Part shown: piece after piece, positions 1-10,290 of the stretch | Position numbering within the stretch: position 1 is the first letter of the stretch | Layout of the letters: each line of letters opens with the position of its first letter | Assembly (NCBI GenBank): GCA_902805535.1 | Contig: CADCTN010000162.1 | Coordinates: 1 to 35,421, forward strand | DNA length: 35,421 nt | Direction of reading: 5' to 3' | Origin: an uncultured Blastococcus sp. | GTDB lineage: Bacteria; Actinomycetota; Actinomycetes; Mycobacteriales; Geodermatophilaceae | The notes under the pieces: generated by a model | What the model saw: only the letters and a program-made list of their open reading frames with translations | What the model was told of the DNA's origin: nothing | Database searches by the model: none | Translations under genes and position numbers: made by a program

Positions 1-1372
<1,372 letters not shown>

Positions 1373-1381
1373 CGTGGCTCC

Positions 1382-1735
1382 TCAGTTGCTGGCCGCGGCG
1401 GGGAGGCTGTCGTCGATCGAGACATCGACGTACACGTCCTCCCCCTCCACGCGGACCGGGTAGACGGACACCGGCTCGGTGGCCGGCAGGTTGGTGGGTT
1501 CGCCGGTGCGCAGGTCGAAGCACGACCCGTGCAGCCAGCACTCGATGGTGGGGGCGCCCTTGAACTCCTCGACGTCGCCCTCGCTCAGCGGGACCTCGGC
1601 GTGCGAGCAGAGGTCCTCGATCGCGTAGACCTCGCCGTCGTACCGGACGACGGCGATGTCGACATCGCTCAGCTCCACCCGGAGAGCACCGGGCTCCTCG
1701 ACGTCCTTCAGCGCGCAGACCTTCTCGAAGCTCAT
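1382..1735 (-). CDS. Rieske [2Fe-2S] ferredoxin-like protein of the suf operon
   Basis: A small 117-aa Rieske protein of the kind annotated as non-heme iron oxygenase ferredoxin subunit. The two cluster-binding boxes are visible: Cys43-Ser-His45 and Cys66-Trp-Leu-His69, giving the Cys2His2 ligand set of a Rieske [2Fe-2S] centre. There is no signal peptide or membrane anchor, so it should be cytosolic. It sits between sufD and sufC with an ATGA overlap at the sufD stop, an arrangement I recall from other actinomycete suf operons. A role as electron donor or carrier in cluster assembly is inferred from context only. Its exact function is not established by the sequence, and no oxygenase partner is nearby. 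Confidence 0.9.
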   Translation of the reverse strand: MSFEKVCALKDVEEPGALRVELSDVDIAVVRYDGEVYAIEDLCSHAEVPLSEGDVEEFKGAPTIECWLHGSCFDLRTGEPTNLPATEPVSVYPVRVEGEDVYVDVSIDDSLPAAASN

Positions 1736-3078
1736 GCCGGGACGACCTCCTGCTCCTCCAGGCCCGGGAGGGCCCCGAGGCGGGCCTCGATGGTGCCCAT
1801 CAGCCGGTCCTGCAGGGTGTCGATCCCGATGTGCTGGACCACGTCGGCGAAGAAGCCGCGGACCACCAGGCGGCGAGCCGTCTCCGCGTCGATGCCGCGG
1901 GAGCAGAGGTAGAACAGCTGCTCGTCGTCGAACCGGCCGGTGGCGCTGGCGTGGCCGGCGCCGACGATCTCGCCGGTCTCGATCTCCAGGTTCGGCACCG
2001 AGTCGGCGCGGGCGCCGTCGGTGAGCACCAGGTTGCGGTTCAGCTCGTACGTCTCGGTACCGGTCGCCGCGGGGCGGATGCGGACGTCGCCGATCCAGAC
2101 CGTGCGGGCGTCCTCGCCCTGCAGGGCGCCCTTGTAGAGGACGTTGCTCGTGCAGTTCGGCACGGCGTGGTCGACCCAGAGCCGGTGCTCCTGGTGCTGG
2201 GTCTCGTCGGCGAAGTAGACGCCGAAGAGCTCAGCGCTGCCGCCGGGGCCGGCGTACTGCACGTTGCTGACCAGGCGGACGAGGTCGCCGCCGAGGGTGA
2301 CCACGACCTGCTTGAACGTCGCGTCGCGGCCGACGACGGCGTCGTACTGACCGCCGTGGACGGCCCCGGGCGCCCAGTCCTGCACGGAGACGAGCTGCAC
2401 CTGCGCGCCGTCGCCCACCAGCACGGAGACGCCGCCGGAGTACTTCGCGAGCCCGGAGTGGTCCAGGACGACGGTCGCCTTGGCGAACGCGCCGACCTCC
2501 ACGACGAGCTGGCCCCACACGACCGCGTCGTCGAGGCCGCCGGAACCGGTGCCGGCGAGGGCGAGGACGACCGGCCGGTCCAGCTGCGCCTCCTGCGCGA
2601 CGCGGACGACGGCGGCGCCGCCGCTGCGCTGCCGGGTCAGCGCGGCGAGGCGGTCGACCGGCTCGGGCAGGCCCTTGAGCAGCGGGTCGTCGGCCTCGAC
2701 GCTGGTCAGCTCGACGCCCTCGGGGAGGTCGGTCGTCCAGGTCAGCGACGCGTCGGACGGCGCACCGTCGAGCAGCGCGCGGACGCGCTTCATCGGCGTG
2801 AAGCGCCACGTCTCCTCGCGGCCCGTGGGCACGCCGAAGGCGTCCGGGTCGGTGGAGGTGAACCGCTCGGCCGGCGAACCGGTCGGGGCCGGGCCGCCGT
2901 GCGAGTGCGCACCCGGGGTCACGTCACCGGCGGTGCCGGTGTCGGACGCCGGGGTGGTCGGCGGGCCGGCCTGCGCACCCACGCCCGGAGCGAAGAGCTC
3001 CGAGGCGAGGGTGGCCGGCTGGGTGGTGAGGTCGGTCGTACCCGTGTTGACGGCCGTACCGGTGTTCGGGTCGGTCAT
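1732..3078 (-). CDS. sufD: Fe-S cluster assembly protein SufD
   Basis: SufD partners SufB and SufC in the SufBC2D scaffold. The 448-aa product ends with the SufB/SufD core: a right-handed beta-helix-like stretch, then DEQLFYLCSRGIDAETARRLVVRGFFADVV near the C-terminus, which mirrors the corresponding part of SufB. I start it at the ATG 3076-3078, which overlaps the sufB stop in TGATG form; the reading frame stays open further upstream inside sufB, but that part is a shadow. The first 75 or so residues are low complexity, rich in Thr, Gly and Pro, before the GREETWRFTP motif that opens the conserved domain. The linker looks disordered and longer than in homologues I remember. Confidence 0.94.
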   Translation of the reverse strand: MTDPNTGTAVNTGTTDLTTQPATLASELFAPGVGAQAGPPTTPASDTGTAGDVTPGAHSHGGPAPTGSPAERFTSTDPDAFGVPTGREETWRFTPMKRVRALLDGAPSDASLTWTTDLPEGVELTSVEADDPLLKGLPEPVDRLAALTRQRSGGAAVVRVAQEAQLDRPVVLALAGTGSGGLDDAVVWGQLVVEVGAFAKATVVLDHSGLAKYSGGVSVLVGDGAQVQLVSVQDWAPGAVHGGQYDAVVGRDATFKQVVVTLGGDLVRLVSNVQYAGPGGSAELFGVYFADETQHQEHRLWVDHAVPNCTSNVLYKGALQGEDARTVWIGDVRIRPAATGTETYELNRNLVLTDGARADSVPNLEIETGEIVGAGHASATGRFDDEQLFYLCSRGIDAETARRLVVRGFFADVVQHIGIDTLQDRLMGTIEARLGALPGLEEQEVVPA

Positions 3079-4532
3079 CAGCCGACGGCACCTTCCATCT
3101 GCAGCTCGATGAGCCGGTTGAGCTCGAGGGCGTACTCCATGGGCAGCTCGCGGGCGATCGGCTCGACGAACCCGCGCACCACCATCGCCATGGCCTCGTC
3201 CTCGGACAGGCCGCGGCTCATCAGGTAGAAGAGCTGGTCGTCGCTGACGCGGGAGACCGTCGCCTCGTGGCCCATGGAGACGTCGTCCTCGCGGACGTCG
3301 ACGTAGGGGTAGGTGTCCGACCGGCTGATCGTGTCGACCAGCAGGGCGTCGCACTTGACCGTGGACTTGGAGCCGTAGGCGCCCTCGTCGATCTGCACGA
3401 GACCGCGGTAGGAGGTGCGGCCACCGCCACGGGCCACCGACTTCGACACGATGGTCGAGGAGGTGTGCGGGGCGGCGTGCACCATCTTGGCGCCGGCGTC
3501 CTGGTGCTGGCCCTCGCCCGCGAAGGCGATGGAGAGGACCTCGCCCTTGGCGTGCTCGCCGGTCATCCACACGGCCGGGTACTTCATCGTCACCTTGGAG
3601 CCGAGGTTGCCGTCGACCCACTCCATGGTCGCGCCCTCGTGGGCCACGGCCCGCTTGGTGACCAGGTTGTAGACGTTGTTCGACCAGTTCTGGATGGTCG
3701 TGTACCGGCAGCGCGCGTTCTTCTTGACGATGATCTCGACGACCGCGGAGTGCAGCGAGTCGCTCTTGTAGATCGGCGCGGTGCAGCCCTCGACGTAGTG
3801 CACGTAGGCGCCCTCGTCGACGATGATCAGCGTCCGCTCGAACTGGCCCATGTTCTCGGTGTTGATCCGGAAGTAGGCCTGCAGCGGGATCTCGACGTGC
3901 ACGCCCGGCGGCACGTAGATGAACGAGCCGCCGGACCAGACGGCGGTGTTCAGCGCGGCGAACTTGTTGTCGCCGGACGGGATCACCGAACCGAAGTACT
4001 CCTGGAAGAGCTCCGGGTGCTCCTTGAGAGCCGAGTCGGTGTCCAGGAAGATGACCCCCTGGTCCTCGAGCTCCTTCTGGATCTGGTGGTAGACGACCTC
4101 GGACTCGTACTGCGCCGCGACACCGGAGACGAGGCGCTGCTTCTCCGCCTCGGGGATGCCGAGCTTGTCGTAGGTGTTCTTGATGTCGTCGGGCAGGTCC
4201 TCCCACGAGGCGGCCTGGGCCTCGGTGGAGCGCACGAAGTACTTGATGTTCTGGAAGTCGATGCCGGAGAGGTCCGAGCCCCAGTCGGGCATGGGCTTGC
4301 GGCCGAAGAGCTTGAGGGCCTTGAGGCGGCGCTCGAGCATCCACTCGGGCTCGCTCTTGCGGGCGGAGATGTCGCGGACGACGTCCTCGTCGATCCCGCG
4401 GCGGGCGGAGGCCCCGGCGACGTCGGCGTCGGCCCAGCCGTACTCGTAGCGGCCGAGCTGGTCGATCTGCTCGTCCTGGGACAAGGGGGCGGCCTTCGGT
4501 GCGCTGGTCACCGGCTGCTGGGTGCTGGTCAT
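3078..4532 (-). CDS. sufB: Fe-S cluster assembly protein SufB
   Basis: SufB is the main scaffold subunit on which the nascent Fe-S cluster is built. The 484-aa length is normal. Family landmarks include [12 protein letters not shown] near the N-terminus, [15 protein letters not shown], the [18 protein letters not shown] strand region, [13 protein letters not shown] and the C-terminal [29 protein letters not shown]. The start ATG at 4530-4532 overlaps the sufR stop by ATGA, and the stop overlaps the sufD start. It is the first structural gene after the regulator and should be co-transcribed with it. Confidence 0.97.
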   Translation of the reverse strand: MTSTQQPVTSAPKAAPLSQDEQIDQLGRYEYGWADADVAGASARRGIDEDVVRDISARKSEPEWMLERRLKALKLFGRKPMPDWGSDLSGIDFQNIKYFVRSTEAQAASWEDLPDDIKNTYDKLGIPEAEKQRLVSGVAAQYESEVVYHQIQKELEDQGVIFLDTDSALKEHPELFQEYFGSVIPSGDNKFAALNTAVWSGGSFIYVPPGVHVEIPLQAYFRINTENMGQFERTLIIVDEGAYVHYVEGCTAPIYKSDSLHSAVVEIIVKKNARCRYTTIQNWSNNVYNLVTKRAVAHEGATMEWVDGNLGSKVTMKYPAVWMTGEHAKGEVLSIAFAGEGQHQDAGAKMVHAAPHTSSTIVSKSVARGGGRTSYRGLVQIDEGAYGSKSTVKCDALLVDTISRSDTYPYVDVREDDVSMGHEATVSRVSDDQLFYLMSRGLSEDEAMAMVVRGFVEPIARELPMEYALELNRLIELQMEGAVG

Positions 4533-5410
4533 GCGGGCGTCCTCTCCCGGTCGTTCGTGAGGGCGTTGCTGGTCGAATCCGTGCTGGTCGAATCCGTGCT
4601 GGTGGACTGGCTGGTGCGCGCGCGGTGGGGGGCTGCTCGCTCACCTGGTACAGGGCGTCCGGGGACCGTTCTGTTCCCCGGACGCTGTGACCCGGGCTGC
4701 ACCGGCCCCGGGATGTGCGTGGTGCAGATCCCGTCGCCGTGGGCGATCGTGGCCAGCCGCTGGACGTGGGTCCCGACGAGCCGGCCGATCACCGCGGTCT
4801 CGGCCTCGCACAGCTGGGGAAACTCCGCGGCCACGTGCGCCACCGGGCAGTGGTGCTGGCAGAGCTGCCCCCCGCCGGAAATAGCCGAGGCCGTGGCAGC
4901 GTAGCCCTCGGCGGTGAGCGCGACCGCGAGTGCCTGGGCCCGGTCGACCGGCGCTCCGCCGGCGGCCCGCACGACGCTCTCGACGGCGCTCGAGGCGCGG
5001 GACTCCAGCCCGGACAGCTGCTGCTCGGCGACGGCACGGACGGCCTCCGGGCCACCGGAGGCGGCCACGTACCGCAGCGCGGTCAGCGCCAGGTCGTCGT
5101 AGGCGTGCGGGAAGGCCGAACGTCCGGCGTCGGTCAGGTGGAACCGGCGGGCCGGGCGGCCCCGGCCGCGGTGCGCCGCGTCGCTCCCCCACCCACCCGG
5201 CCGCTCCTCGAGCCGGCCGGCGGCGACGAGGGAGTCCAGATGCCGGCGGACGGCGGCCGGGGAGATGCCCAGCCGGGTCGCCAGTTCGGTGGCCGTCTGC
5301 GGACCGTGCTCGAGCAGCAGGGCGCTGACGCGGTCGCGGGTCCGCCCGTCGTCGGCGGTCGCCGACGAACGCGGCTGTGCCCGTTCCTCGACCGGCCCGA
5401 CGCTTTCCAC
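4529..5410 (-). CDS. sufR: Fe-S sensing transcriptional repressor SufR
   Basis: A DeoR/ArsR-like winged-helix regulator that in other bacteria holds a [4Fe-4S] cluster and represses the suf operon when clusters are plentiful. The 293-aa product has a helix-turn-helix at about residues 38-62 ([21 protein letters not shown]). The cysteines Cys184, Cys188 and Cys201 give a CxxxC-x12-C pattern typical of SufR, with a further Cys229. The start is GTG at 5408-5410; a candidate operator overlaps it. The C-terminal 60 residues are Ser/Thr/Pro rich and include a perfect 15-bp duplication. The stop overlaps the sufB ATG, so the repressor is the leader gene of its own operon and autoregulation is likely. 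Confidence 0.9.
   Translation of the reverse strand: MESVGPVEERAQPRSSATADDGRTRDRVSALLLEHGPQTATELATRLGISPAAVRRHLDSLVAAGRLEERPGGWGSDAAHRGRGRPARRFHLTDAGRSAFPHAYDDLALTALRYVAASGGPEAVRAVAEQQLSGLESRASSAVESVVRAAGGAPVDRAQALAVALTAEGYAATASAISGGGQLCQHHCPVAHVAAEFPQLCEAETAVIGRLVGTHVQRLATIAHGDGICTTHIPGPVQPGSQRPGNRTVPGRPVPGERAAPHRARTSQSTSTDSTSTDSTSNALTNDRERTPA
4571..4600 (-). repeat. Perfect 15-bp tandem duplication in the 3' end of sufR
   Basis: Two adjacent identical 15-base units (4571-4585 and 4586-4600, plus strand GGTCGAATCCGTGCT) encode two copies of a Ser-Thr-Asp-Ser-Thr type pentapeptide in the SufR tail. The unit length is a multiple of three, so the frame is kept. It is likely a replication-slippage expansion in a tolerant, disordered region. 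Confidence 0.85.
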
Positions 5411-5421
5411 AACACGAGTGT
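5407..5421 (-). promoter_or_regulatory. Candidate SufR operator overlapping the sufR start
   Basis: On the minus strand this reads ACACT-CGTGT-TGTGG, containing the inverted repeat ACAC-TC-GTGT, and its last bases include the sufR GTG. From memory, a site of the form ACACT-N5-TGTGA has been reported for mycobacterial SufR; this match is 9 of 10 defined bases, but I could not check the literature. Just upstream are TTGCTT (5444-5449) and a -10-like TAGGAC (5423-5428) spaced 15 nt. The site would therefore cover the transcription start region and block initiation. Confidence 0.5.
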
Positions 5422-5471
5422 GTCCTATTTCCGGGGAGTGGCAAGCAAGGCCGGCCTAACTTCCCGGCGGG

Positions 5472-5520
5472 CCGGCACGCCCCCGTGACCAGCGTCACCG
5501 CCGGTCGGGGGGCGTGCCGG
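5472..5520 (-). terminator. Hairpin terminator after the clp gene
   Basis: A perfect 13-bp GC stem (5472-5484 with 5508-5520) stands 2 nt beyond the clp stop codon. Its loop carries a second small stem (5485-5489 with 5494-5498). No T-tract follows, which is common for actinobacterial terminators. It separates the clp transcript from the sufR promoter. Confidence 0.65.
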
Positions 5521-5522
5521 GC

Positions 5523-8039
5523 TCAGGCCTGCCCGGCGGGCGCCCGGTCGCCGGCCACCTCGAAGTCCAGCCGCTCGTCCCGGACGACGACGCGGACCGT
5601 GTCCCCGCGCTGCAGGCCGCCCTGCAGGAGCAGCCGGGACAGGGGTGTCTCCAGCTCCCGCTGGATGACCCGGCGCAGCGGGCGGGCGCCGAAGTCCGGC
5701 TGGTGGCCGTGGTCGGCCAGCCACATCACCGCCTCCGGGGCGACGTCGAGGGTGATCCCCTGGGCGTCCGTCCGTCGACGGGTGTCCTCCAGCAGCAGGT
5801 CGGTGATCTGCCGCAGCTGGTCGGCCTCCAGCCGCTGGAAGACGACCACCTCGTCGACCCGGTTGAGGAACTCCGGCCGGAAGGACTCGCGCAGGCGGCG
5901 CATGATCCGGTCCCGGAGGTCGGCGGCCGACCCGCCGTCGGACGAGCCGAAGCCCAGCGGCGTGCCCCGGCCGACGATGAGCTCGGAGCCGAGGTTGCTC
6001 GTCATGATCAGCACCGTGTTGGTGAAGTCGACGGTTCGCCCCTGGCTGTCGGTCAGCCGCCCGTCGTCCAGCACCTGCAGCAGGGTGTTGAAGACGTCGG
6101 GGTGCGCCTTCTCGATCTCGTCGAGCAGCACCACCGAGTAGGGCCGGCGGCGGACGGCCTCGGTGAGCTGCCCGGCGTCCTCGTAGCCGACGTAGCCCGG
6201 CGGCGAGCCGACCAGCCGGCTGACCGTGTGCCGCTCCTGGAACTCGCTCATGTCCAGCCGGACCATCCGGTCCTCCTCGCCGAACAGGGCGGTGGCCAGC
6301 GCCTTGGCCAGCTCGGTCTTCCCCACGCCCGTCGGGCCGAGGAAGAGGAAGCTGCCGATCGGGCGGTCCGGGTCGCCCAGCCCGGCACGCGACCTGCGCA
6401 CCGCCTCCGCGACGACGGAGACGGCCTCGTCCTGGCCGATCACCCGCTCGTGCAGGCGGTCCTCCAGCTCCAGCAGCCGCTGCATCTCCTCCTGGGTCAG
6501 CTGGCTGACCGGGATGCCGGTGCTACGGGACACGACCTCCGCGATGTCCTGCACCTGCACGCACGGGATGCCCGTGTCGCCGCCGCCGCGCGCCTGCTCC
6601 AGCTGCTGCTCCGCCTCGCGCACCTGGTCCCGCAGCTCCGAGGCCCGCTCGTACTGCTCGGCCGCCACCGCCTGGTCCTTCTCCCGCTGGAGCCGGGAGA
6701 GCGCCTGCTCGAGTCCGCGCAGATCGGTCGGCGGCGTCTTCACCCGCCGACGCACCCGCGCGCCGGACTGGTCGATGAGGTCGATCGCCTTGTCCGGCAG
6801 GTGCCGGTCGGGGATGTAGCGGTCGGAGAGCTCCACGGCGGCCACCAGCGCCTCGTCGGTGAACCGGACCTGGTGGTGGGCCTCGTACCGGTCACGCAGA
6901 CCGCGGAGGATCTCGACGCTGTCGGCCACGCTCGGCTCGGAGACGAGGACCGGCTGGAACCGGCGTTCCAGGGCGGCGTCCTTCTCGATGTTGCGCCGGT
7001 ACTCCTCCAGGGTGGTCGCGCCGATGATGTGCAGCTCCCCGCGGGCCAGCGCGGGCTTGAGCATGTTGCCCGCGCCGCCCGACCCCTCCGACGCGCCGGC
7101 TCCGACCACCGTGTGCAGCTCGTCGATGAAGACGATCAGCTCGTCGCTGTGGTCGCGGATCTCGTCCATGATCTTCTTCAGGCGTTCCTCGAAGTCGCCG
7201 CGGTAGCGGGTGCCGGCGACCAGCCCGGTGAGGTCCAGCTCCACCACCCGGCGACCGCGCAGCGTCTCCGGCACGTCGTCGTCGGCGATCTGGGCGGCGA
7301 TGCCCTCGACGATGGCCGTCTTCCCCACGCCGGCCTCGCCGATGAGCACGGGGTTGTTCTTGCGCCGCCGCGCGAGCACTTCCAGCGTCTGGTCGATCTC
7401 CTCGTCGCGCCCGATGACCGGGTCGATCCGCCCGTCCCGCGCCAGCTCGGTGAGGTCGCGGCCGAACTCGTCGAGGGTGGGCGTGCTGGACGGCGGCTTG
7501 CCCGCGCTGCCCGGCGAACCTCCGCCACCGCTCGCCGCCTGCTGCAGCGCCTCCGGTGTCACGCCCGCCGAACGCAGCACCTGGCCGCCCGGGGAGTCCG
7601 GGTTCACCGCGAGCGCGAAGAGCAGGTGCTCGGGGCCGATGTAGGTCGATCCCAGCGCACGTGAGATCTGGTGGGCGTCGAGCAGTGCCCGCTTGGCGGC
7701 CGGCGTCAGCGTGAGGGGGCCGGTGACCTGCCGCGCGCCCTCGTGCGGGCCGGCCACCTGGTCGTGCAGCGTGCCGGGGGCGACGCCGGCGCGGCCGAGC
7801 AGCTGCCGGACCGACTCCTCCTCCGTCAGCGCCGCGAGCAGGTGCTGGGTGTCCACGTCGCTGGACCCGGCCTCGACGGCGTGCCGCGCGGCCGAGTTGA
7901 CCACCTCACGGCTGCGCTCGCTCAGGAACTGCGTGATGTCGATGCGCTGGCGCGGCTGACGTCCACCACCCCCGAGGTACCGCGCGAAGAACTCGTCGAA
8001 AGGGCCGCCGTCACCGCCGGGGAAAAAGCCGCTCGTCAT
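5523..8039 (-). CDS. ClpA/ClpC-type ATP-dependent unfoldase (two AAA+ modules)
   Basis: A Hsp100 protein that unfolds substrates for degradation or remodelling. The 838-aa product has a Gly-rich start ([19 protein letters not shown]), a Clp N-terminal repeat domain (about 25-170), a first AAA+ module with Walker [11 protein letters not shown] (about 232) and [12 protein letters not shown], a UVR-like coiled-coil (about 440-475), and a second module with [14 protein letters not shown] (about 565) and [14 protein letters not shown] loop near residue 690 reads GTPLGFGSS. Its LGF resembles the IGF/VGF tripeptide that docks ClpP, favouring a ClpC-like role over a ClpB disaggregase, but no clpP is adjacent. 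The ATG at 8037-8039 is chosen over an upstream in-frame extension because a -10 hexamer ends 8 nt before it. Confidence 0.85.
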   Translation of the reverse strand: MTSGFFPGGDGGPFDEFFARYLGGGGRQPRQRIDITQFLSERSREVVNSAARHAVEAGSSDVDTQHLLAALTEEESVRQLLGRAGVAPGTLHDQVAGPHEGARQVTGPLTLTPAAKRALLDAHQISRALGSTYIGPEHLLFALAVNPDSPGGQVLRSAGVTPEALQQAASGGGGSPGSAGKPPSSTPTLDEFGRDLTELARDGRIDPVIGRDEEIDQTLEVLARRRKNNPVLIGEAGVGKTAIVEGIAAQIADDDVPETLRGRRVVELDLTGLVAGTRYRGDFEERLKKIMDEIRDHSDELIVFIDELHTVVGAGASEGSGGAGNMLKPALARGELHIIGATTLEEYRRNIEKDAALERRFQPVLVSEPSVADSVEILRGLRDRYEAHHQVRFTDEALVAAVELSDRYIPDRHLPDKAIDLIDQSGARVRRRVKTPPTDLRGLEQALSRLQREKDQAVAAEQYERASELRDQVREAEQQLEQARGGGDTGIPCVQVQDIAEVVSRSTGIPVSQLTQEEMQRLLELEDRLHERVIGQDEAVSVVAEAVRRSRAGLGDPDRPIGSFLFLGPTGVGKTELAKALATALFGEEDRMVRLDMSEFQERHTVSRLVGSPPGYVGYEDAGQLTEAVRRRPYSVVLLDEIEKAHPDVFNTLLQVLDDGRLTDSQGRTVDFTNTVLIMTSNLGSELIVGRGTPLGFGSSDGGSAADLRDRIMRRLRESFRPEFLNRVDEVVVFQRLEADQLRQITDLLLEDTRRRTDAQGITLDVAPEAVMWLADHGHQPDFGARPLRRVIQRELETPLSRLLLQGGLQRGDTVRVVVRDERLDFEVAGDRAPAGQA

Positions 8040-8047
8040 GCCGAGCG

Positions 8048-8077
8048 ATTCTGTCCTGGTGCCGTGCTCACGGCCAA
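8048..8077 (-). promoter_or_regulatory. Probable leaderless promoter of the clp gene
   Basis: On the minus strand TTGGCC (8072-8077) is followed after 18 nt by CAGAAT (8048-8053), and the clp ATG begins 8 nt later. This spacing would place the transcription start at or next to the initiation codon. It is by eye only. Confidence 0.45.
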
Positions 8078-8123
8078 GGGATGGGCCCCACGGACTTTGC
8101 GATGCCCGGCCGGGACCACCGCC

Positions 8124-8129
8124 TAGCAT
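8124..8129 (+). promoter_or_regulatory. ctaA: Probable -10 element of ctaA (leaderless)
   Basis: TAGCAT lies 8 nt before the GTG at 8138-8140, the geometry of a leaderless actinobacterial transcript. A TTGCGA at 8097-8102 is too far (21 nt) to be a good -35. The clp and ctaA promoters are divergent within about 100 bp. Confidence 0.5.
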
Positions 8130-8137
8130 CGGGAGCC

Positions 8138-9082
8138 GTGCCGGTCCTGCCCACGTCCTTCCCACCCGCGACGGTCTCCCGCGTCGCGCTGGCCAACGCG
8201 GTCGCCAACGGCCTCATCGTCGTGACCGGCGGCCTGGTCCGCCTGACCGGCTCCGGGCTGGGCTGCCCGACCTGGCCGCGCTGCACCGACGAGAGCTTCG
8301 TGGCGACGCCGGAGCTCGCCGGCCACGGGGCCATCGAGTTCGGCAACCGGCTGCTCACCTTCGTCCTCACCGCGGTGGCGATCGCGACCGTGGTGGCCGT
8401 CTGGCGCTCCCCCCGCCGCGACCTGCGGCTGCTGGCGGCGCTGGCCTTCCTCGGGATCCCCGTCCAGGCCGCGCTCGGCGGGGTCACCGTGCTCACCGGG
8501 CTCAACCCGTGGACGGTCGCGGCACACTTCCTGGTGTCGGCGGTCCTGGTGGCCCTGGCGACGACGCTGTGGCTCCGCTCCCGCGAGCCGGGGGTGGGGC
8601 AGCCGCTGCTGCGCCGTCCCTTCGTGCTGCTCGTCGCCGGCATCGCGGCGGTCACCGCTGTGGTGCTGGTCCTCGGCACCGTCGTCACGGGGAGCGGCCC
8701 GCACAGCGGCGACGTGCCCGACGATCCCGACGCGGCACCGGTGCGCATGGGGTTCGACCCGGAGCTGGTCAGCCAGTTGCACGCCGACGTCGTCTTCCTG
8801 CTCCTCGGGCTGACCGTCGCCGTGCTGGTGGCGCTCTACGCGACGGACTCCCCCGGCCGGGTCCGCCGGGCGGCGCGCGACCTGCTGGTCGTGCAGCTGG
8901 CGCAGGGCGTCGTCGGCTACGTCCAGTACGTCACCGACCTGCCGATCGCCCTGGTGCTGCTGCACATGCTGGGCGCGGTGCTCGTCACGGCGTACACCGC
9001 GCGGCTGGTCTGGTCGGTCCGCGGCCCCGCGGCCGAGCTGCCCCTCGGCACACCGTCCGAGCCCGCCACCGCCACCCGCTGA
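8138..9082 (+). CDS. ctaA: Heme A synthase CtaA
   Basis: CtaA converts heme O to heme A, the cofactor of aa3-type cytochrome c oxidase, in the cytoplasmic membrane. The 314-aa product has about eight hydrophobic segments. Conserved histidines appear in HGAIEFGNR (His63), AAHFLVSAV, QLHADVVFLL and LLHMLGAVL, the usual four heme-ligand positions. A cysteine pair lies in LGCPTWPRC (Cys43, Cys49), as in the CtaA class with a periplasmic disulfide loop. The GTG start is preferred over an ATG at 8081 because it follows a -10 hexamer at leaderless distance and gives the normal N-terminus. Its partner ctaB lies on the opposite strand nearby. Confidence 0.93.
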   Translation: MPVLPTSFPPATVSRVALANAVANGLIVVTGGLVRLTGSGLGCPTWPRCTDESFVATPELAGHGAIEFGNRLLTFVLTAVAIATVVAVWRSPRRDLRLLAALAFLGIPVQAALGGVTVLTGLNPWTVAAHFLVSAVLVALATTLWLRSREPGVGQPLLRRPFVLLVAGIAAVTAVVLVLGTVVTGSGPHSGDVPDDPDAAPVRMGFDPELVSQLHADVVFLLLGLTVAVLVALYATDSPGRVRRAARDLLVVQLAQGVVGYVQYVTDLPIALVLLHMLGAVLVTAYTARLVWSVRGPAAELPLGTPSEPATATR

Positions 9083-9107
9083 GCCCTGCGGCCGCCGCCG
9101 ACCACGA

Positions 9108-9171
9108 CACCGAGATGCGGTTCACACCGGTCTCCACACCCGTCGATGCCGGCCTGTCGCCGATCTCGGTG
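9108..9171. terminator. Inverted repeat between ctaA and the convergent small ORF
   Basis: A perfect 9-bp inverted repeat (9108-9116 with 9163-9171) encloses 46 nt, and a 10-bp palindrome GCACCGGTGC follows at 9171-9180. It stands between convergent genes, so it may act as a bidirectional terminator. The long loop makes this uncertain. Confidence 0.35.
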
Positions 9172-9184
9172 CACCGGTGCAGCG

Positions 9185-9355
9185 TCAGTCGTGCCAGACG
9201 AGCCGCCCGCCCGCGAGGTAGCTGACCACCGGCCACCCCGCCTCGATCAGCGCCTCCACCTCGGCGGGCGCGATGCGCGGCCGACGGATCGAGTAGGTAC
9301 GGCCGTCGGCACCGACCAGCTGACCCATCCGGGCGTTGGCGAGGTCGCGCCGCAC
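9185..9355 (-). CDS. Small hypothetical protein downstream of ctaB (56 aa)
   Basis: A short reading frame begins 2 nt after the ctaB stop with a GTG at 9353-9355 (or an internal ATG at 9326-9328 giving 47 aa). The product is hydrophilic, with a basic middle (YSIRRPRIAPAEVEALIEAGWPVV) and the C-terminus LAGGRLVWHD. I do not recognise the family. Codon use looks like real actinobacterial coding DNA (G or C at third positions) and the frame follows ctaB directly, so translational coupling is possible. No ribosome site is obvious. It could be a small accessory gene conserved next to ctaB or a chance frame. Confidence 0.45.
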   Translation of the reverse strand: MRRDLANARMGQLVGADGRTYSIRRPRIAPAEVEALIEAGWPVVSYLAGGRLVWHD

Positions 9356-9357
9356 GT

Positions 9358-10290
9358 TCAGACGATGGCGTCGACGACGATCGCGACCATCAGCAGCGCC
9401 AGGTACGAGATCGAGACGTGGAACAGCTGCATCGGCCTGGTCTCGCCACCCCGCTTGATCCGGGCGAGCAGGCGGTGGGACTCCACGACGAACCAGCCGC
9501 CGAGGAGCACCGCCGGGATCGTGTAGCCCAGGCCGATGCCGTAGTCGACGGCCACCGGCCACAGCGCCAGGGAGACGGCGACGGTGACCCACGCCCAGGC
9601 GACGGTCTGCCGGCCGACCGACAGCGCGGTGCTCACCACCGGCAGCATCGGGACGTCGGCTCGCGCGTAGTCGTCCTTGAACCGCATGGCCAGCGCCCAG
9701 AAGTGCGGCATCTGCCAGCAGAAGACGACGCCGAACACGACGACCGCCGGCCAGTCGAGCGACCCGGTGACCGCGGCCCAGCCGATCAGCACCGGCGCGG
9801 CCCCCGGGACCCCGCCGAACTCGGTGCTGCGCCGGGTGTGCCGCTTGAACACCATGGTGTAGAGGACCGCGTAGTAGAAGATCGCGCCCGCGGCCAGCGC
9901 CGCCGCCAGCAGGGTCGTGGTCAGCGCCAGCAGCAGGACGGAGCTGACCGTCAGGACCGCCCCGAAGACCAGCGCCGCCCGCGGCGTCACCAGCCCGGTC
10001 ACCAGCGGCCGGTTCTGCGTGCGGTGCATCAACCGGTCGATGTCCCGGTCGAAGTAGCAGTTGAAGACGTTGGCCGCGCCCGCGGCGAGCGTTCCGCCGA
10101 CCAGGGTGGCCAGCAGCAGCGCCAGCGACGGCCAGCCGCGCGCGGCCAGCATCATGGCCGGCACCGTCGTCACCAGGAGCAGCTCGATGATCCGCGGCTT
10201 CGTCAGCGCGACGTAGGCCCCCACGCGGACCCGAGCGGCGCTGGGCGGACGGCGTTCGGGATCGGTGCGGCGCGTGGAGAGCGCCGTCAC
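9358..10290 (-). CDS. ctaB: Protoheme IX farnesyltransferase (heme O synthase) CtaB
   Basis: CtaB attaches a farnesyl group to protoheme to make heme O, the step before CtaA. The 310-aa polytopic membrane protein shows the UbiA-family diphosphate-binding motif N77-xxx-D81-xxx-D85 (NCYFDRDIDRLMHRTQNRP) and the KPRIIELLLVTTVPAM start of the first membrane helix. The second conserved loop is near YTMVFKRHTRRSTEFGG. The GTG at 10288-10290 is chosen because GAGGG stands upstream at the right distance; the frame stays open 39 codons further up, but that part lies in the promoter region. Confidence 0.93.
   Translation of the reverse strand: MTALSTRRTDPERRPPSAARVRVGAYVALTKPRIIELLLVTTVPAMMLAARGWPSLALLLATLVGGTLAAGAANVFNCYFDRDIDRLMHRTQNRPLVTGLVTPRAALVFGAVLTVSSVLLLALTTTLLAAALAAGAIFYYAVLYTMVFKRHTRRSTEFGGVPGAAPVLIGWAAVTGSLDWPAVVVFGVVFCWQMPHFWALAMRFKDDYARADVPMLPVVSTALSVGRQTVAWAWVTVAVSLALWPVAVDYGIGLGYTIPAVLLGGWFVVESHRLLARIKRGGETRPMQLFHVSISYLALLMVAIVVDAIV

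Noticed and set aside
3267-4904. 545-codon plus-strand frame
   Set aside because: Antisense to sufB and the end of sufR; no recognisable domain.
5514-7664. 716-codon plus-strand frame
   Set aside because: Antisense shadow of the Clp ATPase gene, with biased Asp/Val/Gly/Arg/Leu composition and no motifs.
8040-8165. Longer N-terminus for the Clp ATPase
   Set aside because: The added 42 residues are unlike any Clp N-terminus and would overlap both divergent promoters.
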